From Chitinophagales bacterium (GTDB lineage: Bacteria > Bacteroidota > Bacteroidia > Chitinophagales > UBA10324): a stretch of 5,753 nt of DNA. This document shows, piece after piece, positions 1 through 5,130 of this stretch; position 1 is the stretch's first letter, and the number at the start of each line of letters is the position of its first letter. A program made the position numbers and the translations under genes. The stretch is from positions 1 to 5,753 of the forward strand of contig JACCZV010000307.1 in the NCBI GenBank assembly GCA_013695775.1. Direction: 5' to 3'. Under the pieces are notes generated by a model, which saw only the letters and a program-made list of their open reading frames with translations, was not told the origin of the DNA and did no database searches.

Positions 1-66
1 TTAGTGAAATTGGCAATTAAATTGTCCATCATATTTTCTTTATTTTTAGTTACGATTCCTTCTTGA

Positions 67-432
67 ATGAGTAAACATAATGAATTGGGTGTAAAAGGTG
101 AAATTTTAGCGCTTGATTTTCTTACAAAAAAGGAATATGCAATTTTGGAGATCAACTGGCGCTTCGAAAAAACAGAGGTAGATATTATTGCACGCCGTCT
201 TAATACGCTTGTTATTGTTGAAGTAAAAACGCGTACCGGCAACCAATTTGGCTTTCCGGAAGAAGCTGTGGGCATTGAGAAACAAAAGAATCTTGCTATC
301 GCCGCTGAGGAATACCTTGAGCGAAATAATCTGAATATGGATGTTAGGTTCGATGTGATCTCAATCACCTTTATAGGAGAAAACCCCGAGATCTATCACA
401 TAGAAGATGCCTTTTTCCCCTACGAGATCTGA
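67..432 (+). CDS. yraN: YraN/UPF0102 family nuclease-like protein
   Basis: A 121-residue protein, the usual size for the UPF0102 (YraN) family, which has a restriction-endonuclease-like (Holliday-junction-resolvase-like) fold. Its biochemical role is not well established. Visible signatures: GVKGE at 8-12, N30 of the IxxNWR segment, TEVDII at 36-41, VEVKTR at 51-56, FGFPEEAV at 61-68 and RFDVISI at 94-100. E37, D39, E52 and K54 form the expected D...ExK nuclease-type set, so the putative metal site is intact. The residue before EVD is T36, where Gly or Ala is more usual. The ATG at 67 is chosen because an M-x-x-HNELG opening is typical of Bacteroidota members and an in-frame TGA (64-66) directly precedes it. 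No Shine-Dalgarno is visible. The gene ends 6 nt from the convergent pyrB stop. The family call is firm; activity in DNA processing is inference. Confidence 0.93.
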   Translation: MSKHNELGVKGEILALDFLTKKEYAILEINWRFEKTEVDIIARRLNTLVIVEVKTRTGNQFGFPEEAVGIEKQKNLAIAAEEYLERNNLNMDVRFDVISITFIGENPEIYHIEDAFFPYEI

Positions 433-438
433 AGTGTT

Positions 439-1362
439 TTATCTCCTGCCGCTAAGCAAATAGAGCACAGCCATCCGGATGGCAACCCCGTTTTCAACCT
501 GATCAAGAATTATGGAATATTTTGAATCTGCCACATCACTTGTAATCTCAACACCGCGATTGATGGGGCCTGGGTGCATGATGAGTATTTCTTTGCCAAT
601 ATCATCAAGCAATTTTTTATTTATTCCGAAATACATCGCATACTCGCGAAGTGAGGGGAAATACTGAATCTCCTGCCTTTCGAGCTGAATGCGCAGTACG
701 TTTGCCACATCACACCACTCAAGTGCCTTGCGCACGTTATATTCAACCTGCACACCCAATGATTCGATAAACATTGGGATTAGTGTGGGGGGACCGGCCA
801 CCATCACCTCAGCACCTAACTTCTTTAAGCAGAATATATTTGACAAGGCAACGCGGGAATGACGTATGTCTCCGATGATTGCGACTTTTTTCCCTTTTAC
901 TGTTCCGAGTTTTTCACGTATCGAAAAGGCATCGAGGAGCGCCTGGGTGGGGTGCTCATGGGTACCGTCACCTGCGTTGATGATGCTGGCATCAATATGC
1001 TTTGAAAGGAAGACGGGAGCACCGGCGCTGGGATGTCGCATTACAACCATATCCACCTTCATGGCCAAAATGTTGTTAACCGTATCGAGGAGCGTTTCTC
1101 CCTTCTTTACTGAAGAACCGGATGCGGAGAAGTGAATAATATCTGCAGAAAGCCGCTTCTCGGCAAGCTCAAAGGAAATTCTTGTTCGCGTTGAATTTTC
1201 ATAGAACAGATTCACAATGGTGGTATCGCGCAGCGACGGCACCTTCTTGATCGGACGGTTCAGCACTTCTTTAAATTCATCGGCTGATTCAAAGATGATC
1301 TCTATGTCCTCTGGGGTGAGATATTTAATGCCAAGCAGGTGATTAACACTTAAGGCATTCAT
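439..1362 (-). CDS. pyrB: Aspartate carbamoyltransferase catalytic subunit
   Basis: A 307-residue cytosolic enzyme of full family length. It condenses carbamoyl phosphate with L-aspartate to N-carbamoyl-L-aspartate, the committed step of de novo pyrimidine synthesis. Carbamoyl-phosphate domain: STRTR at 57-61, the S83...K87 loop followed by GET (88-90), RHP at 109-111 and HPTQ at 137-140. Aspartate domain: GDIRHSR at 164-170 (R170 matches E. coli R167), R224 and Q226 (matching the R229/Q231 pair) and HPGPINRG at 263-270. All catalytic positions I can place are kept. The STRTR plus HPTQ pattern and the RIQ loop separate it from ornithine carbamoyltransferase. The ATG overlaps the pyrR stop as ATGA (1359-1362), indicating co-transcription and coupled translation downstream of pyrR. 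No regulatory-subunit gene (pyrI) lies in the window. A 14-bp palindrome sits in the 3' end of the gene. Confidence 0.97.
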   Translation of the reverse strand: MNALSVNHLLGIKYLTPEDIEIIFESADEFKEVLNRPIKKVPSLRDTTIVNLFYENSTRTRISFELAEKRLSADIIHFSASGSSVKKGETLLDTVNNILAMKVDMVVMRHPSAGAPVFLSKHIDASIINAGDGTHEHPTQALLDAFSIREKLGTVKGKKVAIIGDIRHSRVALSNIFCLKKLGAEVMVAGPPTLIPMFIESLGVQVEYNVRKALEWCDVANVLRIQLERQEIQYFPSLREYAMYFGINKKLLDDIGKEILIMHPGPINRGVEITSDVADSKYSIILDQVENGVAIRMAVLYLLSGRR

Positions 1363-1910
1363 GGGTGGCTTGTTTTGTCAGGCAAGATCCATATCCTGTC
1401 TGTTCCATCTATATGTTTCCAATCTACCTTCACCCGTTCCGAGGTGAGAGAATCTATGATTTTGCCCACATAATCGGGCTGAATCGGAAGCTGTCTCGTA
1501 AACCGGCGGTCAACCAATACCAGCAATTCAACTTTTGCGGGCCGGCCAAAATCAAGCAAGGCATCCATGGCCGAACGAATTGTTCTGCCGGAAAACAATA
1601 CGTCATCAATCAGAACAACAGTTTTATTAGCGGTAGAAAATTTAATGGTGGTTGCTTTTGGAATCAGTTGTTTTTCAGAGGTGCGGTAATCGTCCCGGTA
1701 AAAGGTAGGATCTATAATTCCATACAGGATAGATTTTTGTGTCACCTCCTGCAACCGCGCGTGCAAACGGTCTGAAAGGTGGATGCCGCGTGGCTGCACC
1801 CCAATCAAAACTGTTTTATTAAAATCTTTGTGGTTTTCAATTAACTGGAAACAAAGCCGGTCAAGAGTCAGAAGAAATCTTTTACTGTCAAGAATAATCC
1901 TCGGCTGCAA
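1359..1910 (-). CDS. pyrR: Bifunctional pyr regulator / uracil phosphoribosyltransferase PyrR
   Basis: A type I phosphoribosyltransferase-fold protein. In the PyrR family it makes UMP from uracil and PRPP, and in Gram-positive bacteria it also binds pyr mRNA to control attenuation. Numbered from the chosen start (183 aa, close to the 181 aa of B. subtilis PyrR): VQPRG at 38-42, FYRDD at 70-74, the PRPP loop VVLIDDVLFSGRT at 98-110 with D102/D103, and LPIQPDYVGK at 141-150, which is diagnostic of PyrR over other PRTases. The frame contains no ATG upstream of the core. TTG at 1910 gives MQPRIILD, matching the normal family N-terminus; TTG at 1931 would add seven residues and lies inside a promoter-like TATATTTG. 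A TGA at 1943-1941 bars anything longer. It is the first gene of the pyrR-pyrB operon, with stop and start overlapping by 4 nt. I see no PyrR-binding attenuator in the leader, so mRNA regulation is unproven here. Identity is firm; the start is not. Confidence 0.93.
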   Translation of the reverse strand: MQPRIILDSKRFLLTLDRLCFQLIENHKDFNKTVLIGVQPRGIHLSDRLHARLQEVTQKSILYGIIDPTFYRDDYRTSEKQLIPKATTIKFSTANKTVVLIDDVLFSGRTIRSAMDALLDFGRPAKVELLVLVDRRFTRQLPIQPDYVGKIIDSLTSERVKVDWKHIDGTDRIWILPDKTSHP

Positions 1911-1928
1911 TCTGCACTGCTGTTTCCG

Positions 1929-1936
1929 CAAATATA
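1929..1936 (-). promoter_or_regulatory. Candidate Bacteroidota -7 box for pyrR-pyrB
   Basis: Reading the minus strand, TATATTTG matches the Bacteroidota sigma-ABfr -7 consensus TAnnTTTG exactly. No good -33 TTTG box lies at the usual 19-21 nt upstream, so support is one-sided. If used, transcription would begin near 1922, just upstream of the TTG at 1910 and downstream of the alternative TTG at 1931. That would give a leader of only about 12 nt. The surrounding DNA is AT-rich, so chance occurrence is quite possible. Confidence 0.3.
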
Positions 1937-1980
1937 ATATTCAGAACCTGAAACTATTGGTTTTAAGTTTTTAGTTATCC

Positions 1981-2033
1981 CCTCCTCATAGTTCTCAATA
2001 CAAATTTTATGATCTAACTCTTAGTGTAGGAGG
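1981..2033. repeat. Inverted CCTCCT/AGGAGG pair in the pyrR-comEC divergent region
   Basis: CCTCCT at 1981-1986 and AGGAGG at 2028-2033 are perfect inverted hexamers separated by 41 nt. A short inner pair (AGTT 1990-1993 with AACT 2016-2019) could extend the fold after an internal loop. On the plus-strand RNA the first arm would mask the Shine-Dalgarno-like second arm; on the minus-strand RNA the roles are exchanged. The arms could also be an operator for a dimeric regulator. The loop is long and the arms short, so this may be coincidence. Confidence 0.3.
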
Positions 2034-2051
2034 CATTATGCGATATATTTG
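2021..2051 (+). promoter_or_regulatory. Candidate Bacteroidota promoter for comEC
   Basis: TATATTTG at 2044-2051 is an exact TAnnTTTG -7 box. TTAG at 2021-2024, 19 nt upstream, is an imperfect TTTG-like -33 box. Transcription would start near 2058, giving a leader of about 40 nt before the comEC ATG at 2099. The box overlaps the four-codon ORF at 2038-2052, so both cannot be used on the same transcript. The downstream leader contains the 10-bp palindrome AATAATTATT at 2053-2062. Confidence 0.4.
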
Positions 2052-2052
2052 A
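2038..2052 (+). other. Four-codon ORF (MRYI) behind a perfect Shine-Dalgarno
   Basis: ATG CGA TAT ATT TGA is preceded by AGGAGG at 2028-2033 with a 4-nt spacer, the only consensus Shine-Dalgarno seen at an ATG in this window. It ends 46 nt before the comEC ATG and is not in frame with any longer gene. It could be a leader mini-ORF controlling comEC if transcription starts upstream of 2028. It could equally be chance, since the better promoter candidate overlaps it and would leave it untranscribed. I do not claim a peptide is made. Confidence 0.15.
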
Positions 2053-2098
2053 AATAATTATTGAATATACATTTATAGATTAATGCTAAATTTCTCAT

Positions 2099-4201
2099 AT
2101 GAATGGCTGGAATGAATATCCCTTTGTACGTATTCTGTTTGCCTTTCTTGCTGGAGTGTTGCTGAATCTTGTTTTTAATTTGGAAGTTACCTTCTGGCTG
2201 CTCTCCATCTCAGTGGTGGTTACAGTATTGATACACCTATTCGCCAAAAATAAAAAAGTCCGGCTGTACAGGTATGCTGCTTTTATCGGAGTTAGTTTAC
2301 AATGTTCCATTCTGCTTGCCGGCAATGTTATTACATATTATAGCATTGGGTTTAATAATCCTTTCCATTTCATTCATTCAACAAAAACAGCAACATCTTT
2401 TACTGTTAAGATTGTAGAGCCTATAATTGAAAAGGAGAAATCTTATAAAGGGGTTGCCGAAGTACTTCAATGCACCAGCGCATCCGTCGGTCAGAAGGTC
2501 TTTGGAAGAACCCTGATTTATTTTCCTAAGGATTCTTTATCCAGGCTAATAAAATACGGCGATGTGCTGCAGGTGATGAATCGCTTCCAGGAAATGAAGA
2601 CTCCTATGAATCCGGATGAATTCAACTATAAAAAATATCTATGGTACCGTGAGATCTATGCAACAGCATTTTTAAAGGACAAGGAATGGATTAAATTGCC
2701 TCAAAATATCATCAATCCCCTTTATCACTACACCTTTCATCTACGCGATCTTTCACTGAATGCCATACGCAACTTTATTTCTTCAGAGCGTGAAGCTGCC
2801 GTAGCAGAGTCGCTCGTAATCGGCTACCGCGATGACATGAAAGGTGAAACTACAGCTTCATATACTGCCGCGGGTGTGGTTCATGTACTTGCTGTTTCTG
2901 GCTCACATGTGGGAATTATCTTCGCAATGCTTCATCAGCTGTTGTTTTTTCTTAACAGGAAGAAACATGGCAAGCTGATACAATCCTGTATCATAATTAC
3001 CCTCATATGGCTCTTTGCATTACTTACAGGACTATCGGGTTCGGTGATACGTGCTGCCACAATGTTTTCATTCATTACCCTCGGACAGAATCTGAAGCGT
3101 TCGGTAAACATTAATAACATTCTCGCATGCTCTGCTTTTTTTCTGCTTGTTATCAACCCGCTGTTAATAGCCGATGTTGGTTTTCAGCTCTCTTACCTGG
3201 CCGTCTTTGGAATAACCTCCCTTAGCAAACATATCAATGGATGGCTATTGAGTGAAAACAGACTGATAGATTATTTGTGGAAGATTGTTGCCATGTCCCT
3301 GGCAGCGCAGATTGCTACCATGCCACTTACGTTATATTATTTTAATCAATTCCCAAGTTATTTCCTGGTTGCAAATCTTGTTGTAATTCCCGCGGCGGCC
3401 CTTATACTTCATCTCGGTATTTTACTTATAGTATTACAATTTATAGCGCCCATAGCTGCTCTGATGGGTCAGTTAACTTGCAAGATCATTCATATGTTAA
3501 ATGAATTTATTGCGAATATACAAGCTCTTCCTCATGCCGTCATTCCTTTACCTGCAATTTCCATAGTGGCTGCGGCATCCATTGGGTTAATCATTATATT
3601 CATCACGCAATTCTTCCTTTCATCGAGAAAACGCTGGCTATTTTGTGCCTTCATAAGCGTGGCCATATTGATTGCTGCGCAATCTTATAATAGCCTGATT
3701 CAGCATAAACAAATTCGAGTGATCCTTTACAGCTTAAAGGGAAATAGCATATTGGAATTCAGGAATGGGAAAGAAGCACTTCTCTTTCAACAAGGATCTC
3801 CATCATTGATTCAGACAAAATACCTTTTGCGGAACTGGCAACTGAATGGCGTTGAGCAATATCTGACACCCTTTAAGAACGACTCTTCAGAAAAATCTCT
3901 GACTAACCATCTTTTTAGGAAGGATGCATTCTTCCAGTTTTATAATTTCAGGCTTGCTGTAGTTCGTGACCCAAAGGATCTGATGGGTGACGGTAAAAAA
4001 ATTCCAGTAGACGCAGTTATTATATCGCACAATCCAAAGATTAAAATCACAGAGTTGCTGCGCAGTTTTAATACTACCACACTGGTTATAGATGCAAACA
4101 ATGCTCCTTATCGCATAAGTCAATGGAAGAGTGAAGCGAAGTTATTAGGGGTAAGGATGCATGACGTGAATACCGATGGAGCATTCATTGTGAAGATTTA
4201 A
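2099..4201 (+). CDS. comEC: ComEC/Rec2 family DNA-uptake channel protein
   Basis: A 700-residue inner-membrane protein, the presumed channel that passes single-stranded DNA into the cytoplasm during natural transformation. Order: N-terminal membrane segments (about 8-27, 30-49, 58-80); a soluble OB-like DUF4131 region (about 95-200) ending in NPDEFNYKKYL (171-181); then the multi-pass Competence domain (about 230-530). Its hallmarks are IGYRDD (241-246), AGVVHVLAVSGSHVGI (258-273), SGSVIRA (313-319; SPSxxRA is usual, so Pro is Gly here), DVGFQLSYLAVFGI (359-372) and AAQIATMPLTLYYFNQFPS (402-420). The tail after the last membrane segment (about 528-700) is only about 170 residues and lacks the HxHxDH metallo-beta-lactamase motif; it ends with VDAVIISHNPK (637-647) and a GAFIVKI terminus. 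It starts at the ATG at 2099, with no Shine-Dalgarno; MNGWNEYPFVR is a normal family opening. It is divergent from pyrR and probably monocistronic. Membership is firm; active competence is not shown. Confidence 0.93.
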   Translation: MNGWNEYPFVRILFAFLAGVLLNLVFNLEVTFWLLSISVVVTVLIHLFAKNKKVRLYRYAAFIGVSLQCSILLAGNVITYYSIGFNNPFHFIHSTKTATSFTVKIVEPIIEKEKSYKGVAEVLQCTSASVGQKVFGRTLIYFPKDSLSRLIKYGDVLQVMNRFQEMKTPMNPDEFNYKKYLWYREIYATAFLKDKEWIKLPQNIINPLYHYTFHLRDLSLNAIRNFISSEREAAVAESLVIGYRDDMKGETTASYTAAGVVHVLAVSGSHVGIIFAMLHQLLFFLNRKKHGKLIQSCIIITLIWLFALLTGLSGSVIRAATMFSFITLGQNLKRSVNINNILACSAFFLLVINPLLIADVGFQLSYLAVFGITSLSKHINGWLLSENRLIDYLWKIVAMSLAAQIATMPLTLYYFNQFPSYFLVANLVVIPAAALILHLGILLIVLQFIAPIAALMGQLTCKIIHMLNEFIANIQALPHAVIPLPAISIVAAASIGLIIIFITQFFLSSRKRWLFCAFISVAILIAAQSYNSLIQHKQIRVILYSLKGNSILEFRNGKEALLFQQGSPSLIQTKYLLRNWQLNGVEQYLTPFKNDSSEKSLTNHLFRKDAFFQFYNFRLAVVRDPKDLMGDGKKIPVDAVIISHNPKIKITELLRSFNTTTLVIDANNAPYRISQWKSEAKLLGVRMHDVNTDGAFIVKI

Positions 4202-4323
4202 TTTCTTTAACCCTTTTATTCGAATGCTTTTTCCTTTTTAATTAATAATAATGAAAAAATAACGCGATTAAATATGTAGTGAATCAGATGGTCCTATAAC
4301 TTGGAATCATACTCAGAGATATT

Positions 4324-5097
4324 ATGAACTTTGTTAAAATTGAAAAACAGGAGAGGATAGGTTACATCATTCTCTCCCGCGCCGAAAAAAGAAATGCGCT
4401 GAATGATATATTCATAGAAGAGCTGAAGGCAGCATTTCAAACATTAGCTGATGACTCCTCAGTGAAAGTAATTATTCTGAAGGCCGAGGGAGAGGTGTTC
4501 AGTGCTGGTGCCGACCTGGATTATCTTCAAAGAATGCAAGGCTTTTCTTTTGAAGAAAATCTTGCCGATTCTAACAGCCTGAAAGATCTCTTTCTGACTA
4601 TACAGACGCTGCCAAAAGTGGTTATATGTATGGTGCAGGGGCATGCAATTGCGGGAGGTTGCGGATTAGCCTCTGTTTGTGATTTTTGCTTTGCAGTGCC
4701 AGAAGCAAAGTTTGGTTATACGGAGGTGAAAATAGGCTTTATTCCCGCTCTGGTGATGGTGATACTTGTACGAAAAGTCAGTGGCGGAAAGGCGAGAGAG
4801 CTATTGCTTACTGGCAAGCTTATATCTGCGGAAGAGGCAGCGGCTATCGGCCTTATTAATGATGTAATTCAGAGAGAGGATATTGAAGCTCAGACAATAT
4901 CTTTTGCACAAAGCATCATTGAAAAAGTATCTTCCCAGTCGCTGGCAACAACAAAAGAAATGATAAATGCAACCGTATCTATGACTTTAACAGATGCTAT
5001 GAACTATGCTGCTAAGATGAATGCTCATGCACGAGCCACTGAAGATTGTAAAAGAGGAATAGATGAATTTCTAAAAAAAGAAGAAATAAGATGGTAA
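4324..5097 (+). CDS. Enoyl-CoA hydratase/isomerase family protein, LiuC-like (possible methylglutaconyl-CoA hydratase)
   Basis: A 257-residue crotonase-fold enzyme of normal length, acting on a CoA thioester in the cytosol. The CoA/oxyanion-hole segments are FSAGADLDYL (59-68, backbone NH of A63) and GHAIAGGCGLASVCD (106-120, G111). Of the two catalytic glutamates of rat enoyl-CoA hydratase, the E144 position is G114 here, while the E164 position is kept as E134 in YTEVKIGFIPA (132-142). A Gly at the first site with S/TEVxIG.xPA after it resembles LiuC/GnyH-type 3-methylglutaconyl-CoA hydratases of leucine and isoprenoid breakdown, as I recall them. The exact substrate stays open; other enoyl-CoA hydratases or isomerases are possible. 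LLTGKLISAEEAAAIGLIN (161-179) is the usual family segment, and the C-terminal helical region (about 200-257) is present. The ATG at 4324 is preceded by a weak purine stretch (CAGAGA). No catabolic partner gene is adjacent. Confidence 0.88.
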   Translation: MNFVKIEKQERIGYIILSRAEKRNALNDIFIEELKAAFQTLADDSSVKVIILKAEGEVFSAGADLDYLQRMQGFSFEENLADSNSLKDLFLTIQTLPKVVICMVQGHAIAGGCGLASVCDFCFAVPEAKFGYTEVKIGFIPALVMVILVRKVSGGKARELLLTGKLISAEEAAAIGLINDVIQREDIEAQTISFAQSIIEKVSSQSLATTKEMINATVSMTLTDAMNYAAKMNAHARATEDCKRGIDEFLKKEEIRW

Positions 5098-5130
5098 GCA
5101 CCAACAATTTTTGAAAAGACATTGCTAATT

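Noticed and set aside
1..66. Possible tail of an upstream plus-strand gene: frame 1 is open from the edge to TGA at 64-66 and reads a hydrophobic stretch ending LVTIPS. Alternatively, a minus-strand gene could start at the ATG at 32 or 29 and run off the left edge.
   Set aside because: Only 10-21 codons are visible in AT-rich DNA, the two readings conflict, and no family signature or promoter supports either.
866..1135. Plus-strand ORF of 89 codons inside pyrB, and a 136-codon one inside pyrR (1365-1775).
   Set aside because: They are antisense shadows of strongly supported genes with no recognisable domains.
1999..2012. Minus-strand TAAAATTTG as a second promoter box for pyrR.
   Set aside because: It has one extra base compared with TAnnTTTG and no -33 partner.
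2935..3156. Minus-strand ORFs within comEC (2095-2325, 2935-3156, 3887-4123).
   Set aside because: They are opposite to clearly conserved ComEC coding sequence and contain no family motif.
4202..4323. Intergenic gap with T-rich stretches, a TTAATTAA palindrome (4238-4245) and TAACTTGG (4297-4304) as a possible -7 box for the crotonase gene with TATG at 4273-4276 as -33.
   Set aside because: Each box deviates from consensus, the hairpins are AT-only, and such matches are expected by chance here. No terminator or promoter could be defended.
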